Assembly: GCA_900547345.1 (NCBI GenBank)
Contig: URGG01000026.1
Location: 1 to 20,127, forward strand
Source: an uncultured Collinsella sp.
GTDB lineage: Bacteria > Actinomycetota > Coriobacteriia > Coriobacteriales > Coriobacteriaceae
Reading direction: 5' to 3'
Length of the DNA stretch: 20,127 nt
Part shown: positions 1-7,346 of the stretch, piece after piece
How the letters are laid out: the number at the start of each line of letters is the position of its first letter
Position numbering within the stretch: position 1 is the first letter of the stretch
Notes under the pieces: generated by a model
Told to the model about the DNA's origin: nothing
Seen by the model: only the letters and a program-made list of their open reading frames with translations
Database searches by the model: none
Made by a program: the position numbers and the translations under genes

Positions 1-113
1 GTGTCCCCCGCCGCGGCGGGGGCGCCGTAGGCCGCGGGCCCGCACAGGGCCAGGGCGGCCGCGAGCGCGAGGACGGCGGCGGCCCCGGAAACTCGTTTCA
101 TGGAGCGTCTCAT
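1..113 (-). CDS. Secreted protein, N-terminal fragment (runs off left edge)
   Basis: Only the first 37 codons are present. The reading begins MRRSMKRVSG and continues as a run of Ala and Leu (about residues 10-23), then an Ala/Pro/Gly-rich stretch with AYGA and PAAAGD. This is a classic Sec signal peptide: a basic n-region, a hydrophobic h-region and Ala-X-Ala type cleavage sites near residues 28-35. The start at 113 is supported by a strong ribosome binding site (AGGGGGA, plus-strand 120-126) six bases upstream. A second ATG four codons later (101) is possible but has no such site. The mature protein is outside the window, so its function cannot be named. The fragment is extremely G+C-rich, like the host genes and unlike the neighbouring A+T-richer operon. 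Confidence 0.7.
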   Translation of the reverse strand, partial: MRRSMKRVSGAAAVLALAAALALCGPAAYGAPAAAGD

Positions 114-120
114 GGAAAAT

Positions 121-166
121 CCCCCTAATCTAGCAACGGTTTAGAGTCTACTAGATTGGGGGGGGG
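121..166 (-). promoter_or_regulatory. Inverted repeat over the ribosome binding site, with G9 tract
   Basis: The arms at 121-133 and 151-163 (CTAGATT and a G5/C5 block) pair over 12 bases with a single bulged A. The loop is 17 nt. In a leftward transcript the arm at 121-133 contains the Shine-Dalgarno of the signal-peptide gene, so the hairpin would hide it. The distal arm runs into nine consecutive G (158-166). The loop holds GCAACGGTTTAG, a near copy of a half-site found three times upstream of the satD-like gene. It could be an RNA switch or simply a DNA operator; no function is proven. Confidence 0.45.
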
Positions 167-246
167 ACGGGGGCCAAGCCGGATGGACTATTTGCCATTT
201 GGCCAATGAGTGTTTACCGACGGCTGAAAGCAGCGTGGCTCAAAAA

Positions 247-720
247 TCAGTGCCCACCCAAAACTCTTTTAAACGAAGGACTCTCACTGTCAATCAAACT
301 GTTCCCTATTGCATAAACAAGATCACTTGCCTCGTCTTTTGAGAAGCAGTCAGTATCTTCCATTTGCTTCAGCTGTTCATAAATACTGTCAAGGAATTCC
401 TTCTTCGATAGGCTCTTATCGAATAACAGGCCTTTGTTCCCTTTTCGCATTGCGCTAATTCCAGCGTTTCTAATGAAGTAAAAGCAATTACGAATATCGC
501 TTTCATAAAGAAACACGTCGATAAAATCAGTCTCCAGCATGTCTTGCAACGGACCCGGATCACGAACGTAAAGAAACGATACCGCCTCTCCAGCAAGGAA
601 CCCATCAAAGGAATCGCAATAATCGCCGCGAAATAAGCCCGGCCGCATAGTCAAGCGATGTATGCACGGCTTTAATTTATTAATAAGTTCCCGATGGAAT
701 TCAACAGATAGGACATCCAT
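247..720 (-). CDS. Hypothetical protein, third gene of the SatD/DUF3307 operon
   Basis: This 157-residue protein is not recognised. It has no signal peptide and no convincing membrane segment. It is mixed alpha/beta in character, with an acidic middle (around residues 60-75, LETDFIDVFLYESD) and a helical, charged C-terminal third (about 105-140). Five cysteines (19, 35, 79, 125 and none in a CxxC pair) give no clear metal site. The start at 720 has GAGAGG six bases upstream. It begins 44 bases after the DUF3307 gene stops, in the same direction, so it is probably cotranscribed. Its base composition matches the two genes before it, which suggests the three arrived together. No terminator is visible after its stop. 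Confidence 0.6.
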   Translation of the reverse strand: MDVLSVEFHRELINKLKPCIHRLTMRPGLFRGDYCDSFDGFLAGEAVSFLYVRDPGPLQDMLETDFIDVFLYESDIRNCFYFIRNAGISAMRKGNKGLLFDKSLSKKEFLDSIYEQLKQMEDTDCFSKDEASDLVYAIGNSLIDSESPSFKRVLGGH

Positions 721-764
721 AGACGGCCTCTCAATCCTTCACCTATCTAACGTTTCTAATAACT

Positions 765-1511
765 TCAACAAGCGGTGCCGCTAAACAAATAACTAAATAA
801 GATCGCAGAAGCCATTGCCAAGAACACGCTTGCCAATGAACCCAGCAAATAAACCTCAGCGAAATCCTTGTCACTTTCCAGCTGCTTAAAGCGCGCGATA
901 CTTTTTGCAGTAAAAATAAATGCAATAGCCGAATATTGGTTCAGCAGGGAAAGCGCCGCGACAATCAGTCTTTCAAATATTCCAATCCACTTGCCTGAAT
1001 GTGCGGTTGTCGTATCCGCCGACTGCTCAACACCCGGGTTTCGAAGAGATTGGAGCACCTTTGCAATAACAATGCTACAAGGGCGTCCACAAAAGCACAG
1101 TGTCGAAATCCAAGAGAGCTCCGCTCCACGAGCGCCCAAGAGATTCGAAGCAATTGGCCGCATGGCCCACAAATAGCAACATAGAACGCTCAATATGAGC
1201 AGAATTATAATGTGCAGCACTTGATCGGCCAGAAAACTACCGACCGGCGAAAGGTCAAGTCCTGCAAACGCTCTTCTCAGGCTGCCATCGATAATCCAAT
1301 GTGAAAGGGCAAATACTGTAAAGGACGCAGCAATGGCGGTTGCACTCGCCTCAAACAGAAGAGCTACTGTTGCTGCGGCGCCGGCCGCGTAAACTAAGCA
1401 GTGCATGGCAAGGGCAATTCTGCTGTATTCCTTCTCGCCTGCCATCTTATTCGACTGAAAATAAAAGTCGAACAGCATATGAAACAGAAGGAAACACCCG
1501 AATACTCTCAT
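765..1511 (-). CDS. DUF3307 family polytopic membrane protein
   Basis: This is a 248-residue integral membrane protein with about seven hydrophobic segments. It shows the spaced polar residues that mark DUF3307: H11 and D15 with FQSN (residues 18-21) near the N-terminus, H37 in the second helix, H71-x3-D75 (HWIID), and D96-Q97-x2-H100 (ADQVLH). The biochemical role of the family is unknown. From general knowledge, DUF3307 genes are often found beside SatD-family genes, as here. The ATG overlaps the stop of the SatD-like gene by four bases (ATGA at 1508-1511), implying translational coupling and a shared function. Conserved His/Asp/Gln inside membrane helices could suggest metal binding or a membrane enzyme, but that is inference. 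Family assignment is good; function is open. Confidence 0.75.
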   Translation of the reverse strand: MRVFGCFLLFHMLFDFYFQSNKMAGEKEYSRIALAMHCLVYAAGAAATVALLFEASATAIAASFTVFALSHWIIDGSLRRAFAGLDLSPVGSFLADQVLHIIILLILSVLCCYLWAMRPIASNLLGARGAELSWISTLCFCGRPCSIVIAKVLQSLRNPGVEQSADTTTAHSGKWIGIFERLIVAALSLLNQYSAIAFIFTAKSIARFKQLESDKDFAEVYLLGSLASVFLAMASAILFSYLFSGTAC

Positions 1512-2326
1512 GCCATCTCCAGCTCATTAAGGAAATGAACGGCGAAAGCAGCCAGCTCTCTTTCTCTTACAACATTCGCGAGTCTAAGGCTTTTCTCAAG
1601 CCCCTGCCTCGTCTTCCCCATCGCAACGCCCATTTGCCCCGCAAGCCCTACATGACTAGCCCTGATGCTATCTACGTTGAGGTTGAGCGAGCTGCCCAAC
1701 GCCACTGGCGCGCAATCGATCGGATTGCTTTTAGCGCCATACTTTTTGCCTATACGTGTTTCGAAGAGCTCAGTATACCTTTTGCTCAAAGTCGCGTCTG
1801 TGCCCTCGTGCAGCATTAGCGGCCGCAGCAACTCAACAACCTCGCAGTAATTACGCTGCGACTCGTTTCTGCGATCGATTATTTCCAGACAGCCCGCCGC
1901 GCATAGCTCTTTCTCACGCGAAACACCCGAAGCATCAATGATCTTCAAATTACTGTACTTATCTTTTTCGGACGCAGCAATTGCTCTGCGTGCACGATGG
2001 TATGCCGACCCGTCTTGCTCCGTCGACAATGCAGACTGCATCCGAGTTTTCCATTCTCCAACTCCGATACCACCCCTAAGATCAACCGTCTGGACGAGTA
2101 TCTTGATAAATCTATATGCCAAGAAAGCGCCAGCCGTACTACGAAATAGGCCCTGCAATTCATCGCCCGCACTAAACATAAGCGGCATTTCGAGCTCAGT
2201 TTTAAACAGCTCGTTTGTGCAGTCCATAGCGTTCGCAAGATCTTCCTGCGCGCTTTGCCTCCTACTGTCCGAAAGACATCTCGAATGTCTCATATCAACC
2301 ATGAGGGCCGAATAGCTATTGTTCAT
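1508..2326 (-). CDS. SatD family protein
   Basis: SatD-family protein, named after a gene of the streptococcal sat (secretion and acid tolerance) locus; the exact activity is unknown. Counting from the first ATG (2344), the visible signatures are MVDMRHSR near the N-terminus, SAGDELQGLFRS, LRGGIGVGEW, DGSAYHRARRAI, and a C-terminal stretch (LAGQMGVAMGKTRQGLEKSLRLAN) that reads like a helix-turn-helix. The Asp/GDE/GIGxG/DGxAxxxAR order recalls class III nucleotide cyclases; that resemblance is inference. I chose the ATG at 2326 (MNNSYSALMVD, 272 residues). It has AGGAAG directly upstream, and the TATAAT box at 2349-2354 would place the transcript start at about 2342, leaving the first ATG untranslated. 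First gene of a leftward operon with DUF3307. Confidence 0.75.
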   Translation of the reverse strand: MNNSYSALMVDMRHSRCLSDSRRQSAQEDLANAMDCTNELFKTELEMPLMFSAGDELQGLFRSTAGAFLAYRFIKILVQTVDLRGGIGVGEWKTRMQSALSTEQDGSAYHRARRAIAASEKDKYSNLKIIDASGVSREKELCAAGCLEIIDRRNESQRNYCEVVELLRPLMLHEGTDATLSKRYTELFETRIGKKYGAKSNPIDCAPVALGSSLNLNVDSIRASHVGLAGQMGVAMGKTRQGLEKSLRLANVVRERELAAFAVHFLNELEMA

Positions 2327-2348
2327 CAGGCTTCCTTTCCTCATGGCG

Positions 2349-2354
2349 ATTATA
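2349..2354 (-). promoter_or_regulatory. -10 box of the SatD/DUF3307 operon
   Basis: Perfect TATAAT on the minus strand. It is immediately preceded by a 17-bp palindrome (2355-2371) that exactly fills the spacer position. No good -35 hexamer is present (GCGAAA at the expected place), so transcription may need an activator or be weak. Confidence 0.5.
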
Positions 2355-2429
2355 GCAACTATTTTAGTTGCTTTCGCTCATTTGCAACGGTTTTAGTTTC
2401 TTTATGGCGGATGCAACTGAAATCGTTGC
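2355..2429. promoter_or_regulatory. Array of three 17-bp palindromic operators, 29-bp spacing
   Basis: Three related sites on the plus strand: GCAACTATTTTAGTTGC (2355-2371), GCAACGGTTTTAGTTTC (2384-2400) and GCAACTGAAATCGTTGC (2413-2429). The first is a perfect 7-3-7 inverted repeat; the others keep GCAAC and GTTGC (or GTTTC) ends. Starts are exactly 29 bp apart, with unrelated 12-bp spacers. The array lies between the divergent satD-like and glycosyltransferase genes and abuts the satD -10 box, so it is a likely repressor operator cluster. The DNA-binding protein is not identified; the C-terminal HTH-like segment of the SatD protein is one candidate. Confidence 0.65.
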
Positions 2430-2441
2430 ATTGTAATAGGC

Positions 2442-2447
2442 TATAAT
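2442..2447 (+). promoter_or_regulatory. -10 box upstream of the GT2 gene
   Basis: A perfect TATAAT ends 30 bases before the glycosyltransferase start. The -35 region (about 2418-2424) falls inside the third palindrome of the operator array and has no consensus hexamer. The two divergent promoters may therefore be controlled together. Confidence 0.45.
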
Positions 2448-2477
2448 TCTTCCAAATCGCCTAGAGAAAGTGTTTGA

Positions 2478-3578
2478 ATGCTGACCGTAATCGTGCCTAC
2501 TTACAATGCCGAGCCGTATCTTTCTCAGGCTATAGGCAGCCTATTAAACGAAAAGAATATCGAACTGGAAATCCTCGCCATCAACGACGGATCTACCGAT
2601 AACTCGCTCGCCATTATGCAAGATTTCGCTGCGCGCGACTCACGCGTTCGAGTGATCGATAAGGCAAACCAGGGTTACGGCGCAACCTGCAATCTGGGCA
2701 TTCGCGAGGCAAAGGGCGACTGGATTGCCATCCTCGAGCCCGATGACTGGATCGAGCCCGGAATGTACTCCGACATGCTTGCCTTTGCCAAGCGCGAATT
2801 TGGCGATCCAAACAAGCTCGATATTATTGAGACCCCGTATTGGATCATTCGCAACCCCGATACCCCCCAAGAGGTCAAACTACATTGCGCATATCGCGGT
2901 CGCATTAAACCGCCTCGGCAACCGTTTACCATTCACGACGCTCCACACCTGCTGGCCCATCATCCGTCCATTTGGTCGGCAATCTATCGTCGCGACTTCC
3001 TGTTGCAAAACAATATCTGGTTTAAGGAAATCCCCGGTGCGGGCTGGGCCGATAATCCATTCCTTGTCGAAACGCTATGCCAGGCAAAGGCGATCGCTTA
3101 CTGGCCCAAGCCGTATTACTGCTACCGCGAGGAAACACCCGAAAAGGCAGCCGCCCTGGCCAAGCGTGATCCCCTGATGCCGTTTAATCGCTGGAACGAC
3201 ATGGTTGATATCCTTGAGCGGCTCAACGTCACCGACCCCGCCGTTTGGACACCGCAAATCACACGCGGCTTCACCTATATGGGCATCATGATTGAGCACA
3301 CCGGAATTGAGGGGCACCCCGAAATCGAGCGGGCGATCCACAAGATGTTCGAACGCATGCCGCAAGAGCTGGTATTTGCCAATCCTCGCGTTACCCCCGC
3401 GGCCAAAAAGCTCTATGCCGAGTATATGGGCATCGCCGACCCTAAAATCAGCTACTGCGCGTACGCCAAGGACCTCGTGGGCGAGGGCTTGTATAACGTA
3501 TGGAACAAGGGCCCCAAGCAGACTCTAAAAATGATCACATCGCACTTTGGTTCATACAACGCACGCGCTGGAAAATAG
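2478..3578 (+). CDS. Glycosyltransferase family 2 (polysaccharide synthesis)
   Basis: A 366-residue GT2 enzyme with a GT-A fold, predicted to move a sugar from a nucleotide-sugar donor to a growing surface glycan at the cytoplasmic face. The N-terminus starts directly with the nucleotide-binding strand (MLTVIVPTYNAEPYL, residues 1-15). It is followed by INDGSTDNS (35-43), NQGYGATCNLGIREAKGDW (64-82), and the DxD-type metal/donor site EPDDW (87-91). The C-terminal 200 residues resemble those of CpsJ/EpsJ-like transferases and have no membrane helix. The start at 2478 is the only sensible one; the ribosome binding site (AGAGAAAG) is modest. The acyltransferase gene follows after four bases, so the two are probably cotranslated. 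Donor and acceptor cannot be read from sequence. Confidence 0.85.
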   Translation: MLTVIVPTYNAEPYLSQAIGSLLNEKNIELEILAINDGSTDNSLAIMQDFAARDSRVRVIDKANQGYGATCNLGIREAKGDWIAILEPDDWIEPGMYSDMLAFAKREFGDPNKLDIIETPYWIIRNPDTPQEVKLHCAYRGRIKPPRQPFTIHDAPHLLAHHPSIWSAIYRRDFLLQNNIWFKEIPGAGWADNPFLVETLCQAKAIAYWPKPYYCYREETPEKAAALAKRDPLMPFNRWNDMVDILERLNVTDPAVWTPQITRGFTYMGIMIEHTGIEGHPEIERAIHKMFERMPQELVFANPRVTPAAKKLYAEYMGIADPKISYCAYAKDLVGEGLYNVWNKGPKQTLKMITSHFGSYNARAGK

Positions 3579-3582
3579 TCTG

Positions 3583-4728
3583 ATGGGCAGCAAAGCAAGC
3601 AGAAATACCTCCATCGAAGCGCTGCGCCTGGTGGCGGTCGCTGGGATCGCCATATTCCACACGTTTCAGTGGACCTTCCAAGCCGTCTGCACCGGCCTAC
3701 CGGAATACGCGCCGCTCGCTGTCTTCCCTTACTCCGGCGCGCTCGGCTTTATCAACCTGCTGGGCTGCTGGGCCAACGAAGTCTTTTTTATGATCTCGGG
3801 GTACTTCCTTATCCCTTCGGCAGTTCGCGCCCTCCAAAACGGGTCATCCGCACCGGACCTCGCTCGTAAATCGCTTGCGCGGTTAAAGAAGATCGTCTTG
3901 CCCACGCTCATTTATTGCGCTGCCTGCCTGCTTATCTCGATGTACGTCTATCCCCTGCCCGAAATCTCGCTACACGAGATTGGCTGGCTTACGCTGGGCA
4001 TCGAGTTTATCTGGGTCTACGCCGCCTCCGTATTGCTCGTCCCAGTGATTGCGTTGATACGACAGCGAATCGGCAGCATAAGGGCCCCGTTTGTCGTAGC
4101 ACTCCTCGTGCTCGCAACATTTGGAATCAACTGCTACATCGCGGCGACGGTAAACGGAGCTGCCGGTGTCGTTTTGTGGCGCAAGCTCATGAGCGCCGTT
4201 ACCTACCTGGTCGCGTTTATTGCAGCTGGAGAAATGCGGTTTGTCCTCGAATACCTCGGCAACGCATCCGGCGCTCAAAAATCCAAGATCGCACTCATCG
4301 GACTCGTTACCGCCACCATTGCGCTCGAGCTTCTGCTATCGGCAAATAGCCAGTACGACGCGCTCTGGAAGCTCTCCTACAAGTCCACTTCCGTCATATC
4401 CTTTATCTTGGCCGCCGCATCCGTTGCCGCCGCAGCGCTCCATCAGCCGCGCCACGAAGTCCCAGCTGCAGACAAGACAATCATGTCCCTCGCCGCAGGA
4501 ACGCTCGCTTTCTACGCCGTACAGTCGTTCACCTGCAACGTCTGGCGACCCATCTTCGACAAAGCGATCTACACCATGGCGACAGGCATCCAAACGGGAG
4601 AGCCCCGTCCAGCCGCCGCCATTTTGCTCGGAATCCTTATGAGCCTTTGCCTCGCGCTTTCCCTGCTCCTCGTGGATATCGTGCGCAGGGCCGTAGTCGC
4701 GACCATCAAAGCCCACATGAAAGGCTAA
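3583..4728 (+). CDS. Acyltransferase 3 family membrane protein
   Basis: A 381-residue polytopic protein of the Acyl_transf_3 family (PF01757), which transfers acetyl or other acyl groups onto exported sugars (O-antigen, capsule or other glycans). The family signature is at the N-terminus: R7-N-x-S-I-E12-x-L-R15, then the catalytic-type H26 in the first membrane helix. About ten hydrophobic segments follow. The ATG at 3583 lies four bases after the glycosyltransferase stop. A longer reading from a TTG at 3547 would overlap that gene and add residues unlike the family, so I reject it. Length fits the family (usually 330-400). Its TAA stop overlaps the stop of the convergent membrane-protein gene (CTAA, 4725-4728), and no terminator separates them. 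It probably decorates the glycan built by the preceding enzyme. Confidence 0.85.
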   Translation: MGSKASRNTSIEALRLVAVAGIAIFHTFQWTFQAVCTGLPEYAPLAVFPYSGALGFINLLGCWANEVFFMISGYFLIPSAVRALQNGSSAPDLARKSLARLKKIVLPTLIYCAACLLISMYVYPLPEISLHEIGWLTLGIEFIWVYAASVLLVPVIALIRQRIGSIRAPFVVALLVLATFGINCYIAATVNGAAGVVLWRKLMSAVTYLVAFIAAGEMRFVLEYLGNASGAQKSKIALIGLVTATIALELLLSANSQYDALWKLSYKSTSVISFILAAASVAAAALHQPRHEVPAADKTIMSLAAGTLAFYAVQSFTCNVWRPIFDKAIYTMATGIQTGEPRPAAAILLGILMSLCLALSLLLVDIVRRAVVATIKAHMKG

Positions 4729-6065
4729 GCGACCTTCTGACTCCTCAGACCACGAAGCGCGCTTACACCAGAAGCAAATAAAATCGCAAAGACAATCGCC
4801 CAGTTCTTGCAGCCAAATACCGGAATATGAACGATTGCATGGTCATGCATAACAACGAAATAACCCAGAACAACCACCAGAGGCAGCGCCATGAGCAGTG
4901 ACTGGATCAACATCTTGCGACGACGACCACCTTGCGCTCCGCCCCGTATCGAGCAAACGAGCACAGCAATCCAAATCGCCAATACGGCAGCAAACGAAAC
5001 AAGACAAACAACGTTCGAGATCATCGCATAACCAGCAGTTGAGCAAATGGCGAACAGCTGCGGGCTCATGCAATAAAACTCCTTCAAAATCTGAGGCCAG
5101 TCAGCCTGGGGCAACAGTGACGAAGTCCCATGCGCAGACCAAAGGCCCATCTCGCCCAGAACGTTCGAAAAGACTTCATCCCAGCCCAGCACAAATGCCG
5201 CGACAACCCATTTCATCGCCCAGGTAAACACAAACGAAAGCCCAAACCCAAAGAGTGCCCGCAGCATCGTAACGAGACAGCGCTTGGATCTCTCACCTTC
5301 GGGCAGCACAATAAACGCGAAAAAGCAATGCAGGGCGACAACTGCGGCAGGAATCGTTAAAAAGTCAAGAAACGAAAACACGGCACCCGTCGCAATCGAC
5401 CAAAGGACAAGACGGCTTGTAAAAGCCCGTGCGTTCGGAGCCGACCCCAAACGAAGACTCATGCAAGACATCATGATGAGCGCAACAAAGAACGAGATGC
5501 ACAGCAGTAGATCACCGATAAAATTAAAAAACAGATTGGTCGAGAACAACAGGATTGCAAGGAAACCCAACGTCAATGGTTTTGAAAACCGCTTCCGCAA
5601 GGCAACGTAAGCGCAAGCGGAGCCGGCAATCGCCAGAGCAGCTGCGGGCGCCACGACAACGTCGATACCGCCAATAAGCAGGCAGACATTCGTAAGTAGC
5701 TGCCATCCATGCCAATACCGGTAATACTGCTGATGCGTAATCCCGTTGGCTTTCGTAACGTCATCAATCTCGGCAACAGCCATCGTCTTAAACGGAGAAC
5801 CTTGGTCCTTTTGCCGTGCGACTTCAATGATAAAGCGATTGTTATCAAAGCAAACAGGACCAGCTGCAACACGGTGGTCGTAGACATACATGTCAGACAA
5901 CAGAGCCGAGGACTCCGAACCCTGCGCATGCGACTCGATAACGGGCCTCGGTAGGCAATTCGCTGCGGTATTGCTCAGGACAAATGCGACCTGAAAAACC
6001 AAAAACAGCAACATGACCTTGACGGAAAGGCTATCGGCAAGGGAGGCTAAACGAGTTTTATTCAC
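4725..6065 (-). CDS. Polytopic membrane protein, GT-C-like, surface glycan context
   Basis: A 446-residue membrane protein. It has one N-terminal helix (about 16-33), an extracytoplasmic loop of about 85 residues, then some nine further hydrophobic segments, ending in a short basic tail (LRGLRSQKVA). The loop ends in YYRYWHGW (about 114-121). A similar R-Y-W-H-G motif occurs in a family of uncharacterised multi-pass proteins found in Gram-positive polysaccharide loci. The one-helix / large loop / multi-helix topology resembles GT-C glycosyltransferases, but the usual acidic catalytic pair in the first loop is not obvious, so the enzymatic role is inference. The start is a GTG at 6065 with a weak GGAT site upstream; no better start is present. 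Codon use is less extreme than in the suf genes. Confidence 0.6.
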   Translation of the reverse strand: MNKTRLASLADSLSVKVMLLFLVFQVAFVLSNTAANCLPRPVIESHAQGSESSALLSDMYVYDHRVAAGPVCFDNNRFIIEVARQKDQGSPFKTMAVAEIDDVTKANGITHQQYYRYWHGWQLLTNVCLLIGGIDVVVAPAAALAIAGSACAYVALRKRFSKPLTLGFLAILLFSTNLFFNFIGDLLLCISFFVALIMMSCMSLRLGSAPNARAFTSRLVLWSIATGAVFSFLDFLTIPAAVVALHCFFAFIVLPEGERSKRCLVTMLRALFGFGLSFVFTWAMKWVVAAFVLGWDEVFSNVLGEMGLWSAHGTSSLLPQADWPQILKEFYCMSPQLFAICSTAGYAMISNVVCLVSFAAVLAIWIAVLVCSIRGGAQGGRRRKMLIQSLLMALPLVVVLGYFVVMHDHAIVHIPVFGCKNWAIVFAILFASGVSALRGLRSQKVA

Positions 6066-6222
6066 AGGTCATCCAAACAGAAAGATTGCGTCCACAAGAA
6101 TCGGCACCTATGTAATACCACAATGCGCGCTTGCAATCTCGCCACGCACACAAGTCAACCAGGCTTGTAGCAAACGTTCTTGGTGATTAACGGAACATTA
6201 CCCGCGGGCGCCCAGCTACGCT

Positions 6223-6249
6223 TACAATAGTCGTGTCCCATGGGACACG
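6223..6249 (+). promoter_or_regulatory. -10 box followed by an 18-bp perfect palindrome
   Basis: TACAAT (6223-6228) is followed after three bases by CGTGTCCCATGGGACACG (6232-6249), a perfect 18-bp palindrome lying over the expected transcription start. This is a typical position for a repressor operator controlling the glycosyltransferase that starts at 6303. No clear -35 was found. An ATG inside the palindrome (6240) is in frame with the gene but has no ribosome binding site, so it was not used as the start. Confidence 0.5.
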
Positions 6250-6302
6250 TTGTTTATTCCGCAGGGCCGATTTACTGCCCACGCGAAAGGATATTCTCGT
6301 TC

Positions 6303-7322
6303 ATGACTTCCACCCTTCCCGCCCCCATCGACAAGCTCGCCATCGTCGTCGTTACGTACAAGCGCCAGGAACTCCTGGCCAACTTGTTCGATTCCATGAC
6401 CGAGCTCACGGCAACGCCCTGGCGCATCGTGATTGTCGATAACGAGAACTCGCGCGAGACCGAGGCCATGTGCACCGCATTCAACGAGCGCCTGGCCAAC
6501 CTGTGGGGCATCGACACCGAGCAGCCCGACGCGCAGGGCGGCACCGACCGCGTTATCTACGCGCCGCAGCTTGAAAACGGCGGCGGCGCGGGTGGCTTCT
6601 CCGCCGGCACCAAGTGCGCCTACGACCTGGGCGCCCAGTGGTTCTGGGTGATGGACGACGACGTGCTCGTCATCCCCGAAGGCATCGAGCGTCTTGCCAA
6701 GTGGACCGACCGCTACGATGTTATCCAGGGTTCGCGCCTGGACTTTGACGGCGGCGCCTTCTTTTGGCAATACCAACTCATCCTTTCACTCGGCATTCCC
6801 AACCCTGTCGCCAAGTGGGACCTGGGACCCGAGGGCTACCGCGCCATGAACCAACTATGCTTTGAGGGCGGCATGTTCTCGCGCCGCGTGGTCGACAAGA
6901 TCGGCCTGCCCGATGCGCGATTCTTCATCTACGGCGACGATGCCTGCTATGGTTACGTGGCCAGCCAGCACTTCCCCGCCGCCGTTGTGGCCGACCTGGT
7001 GCTCAAGCGCGCCCGCGCCGTCTCTAACTGGGATATCGCCGGCAAGCGCCAGCTCAACTCCACGAGCGACACCAACCGTTACTACATCATGCGCAACCGC
7101 GGTTATCTGGCACGCTACATGCAGATCTACGGCGACTACCACCCTATGCTGTTCCGTCTGGGCAACGCCGCGACCTTCTGCAAGGAATTCATTCGCCTGG
7201 CCGCGGTCGACAAGTGCTTTAAGACCGGCATTCCGGCGCTGCGCCGAGGTATGAAGGACGCCCGCAAGATCATCAAGGATCCCAACTGGAAGCCCATGCC
7301 GCCCCTGAAGGACACCGAGTAA
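6303..7322 (+). CDS. Glycosyltransferase family 2, GlfT/rhamnosyltransferase-like
   Basis: A 339-residue GT-A enzyme of the type seen in galactofuranosyl- and rhamnosyltransferases of actinobacteria. Signatures: KLAIVVVTYKRQELL (11-25); IVDNENS (44-50); the glycine-rich ENGGGAGGFSAG (91-102), typical of GlfT-like enzymes; the metal-binding MDDD (117-120); and IYGDDACYGY (209-218) in place of the catalytic acidic motif. It should act at the cytoplasmic membrane on a lipid-linked or cell-wall glycan; the actual sugar cannot be assigned. I start it at 6303 (MTSTLPAPID), after AAAGGA at 6286-6291, rather than at 6240. The latter lies inside the palindrome and adds 21 atypical residues. It stands alone, convergent with the AAA-like gene 24 bases downstream. 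Codon use is host-like. Confidence 0.85.
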   Translation: MTSTLPAPIDKLAIVVVTYKRQELLANLFDSMTELTATPWRIVIVDNENSRETEAMCTAFNERLANLWGIDTEQPDAQGGTDRVIYAPQLENGGGAGGFSAGTKCAYDLGAQWFWVMDDDVLVIPEGIERLAKWTDRYDVIQGSRLDFDGGAFFWQYQLILSLGIPNPVAKWDLGPEGYRAMNQLCFEGGMFSRRVVDKIGLPDARFFIYGDDACYGYVASQHFPAAVVADLVLKRARAVSNWDIAGKRQLNSTSDTNRYYIMRNRGYLARYMQIYGDYHPMLFRLGNAATFCKEFIRLAAVDKCFKTGIPALRRGMKDARKIIKDPNWKPMPPLKDTE

Positions 7323-7346
7323 CGGAAGCCGGAAACACCTCGGTGC

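Noticed and set aside
2355..2429. Short CRISPR array
   Set aside because: Three regularly spaced palindromic repeats, but the repeats are only 17 bp and imperfect, the spacers 12 bp, and no cas gene is present. The location at a divergent promoter fits operators better.
7313..7345. CACCGAG / CTCGGTG inverted repeat as a terminator after the GlfT-like gene
   Set aside because: The 7-bp arms are perfect, but the loop is 19 nt, the first arm is coding, and there is no U-tract, so a terminator is not well supported.
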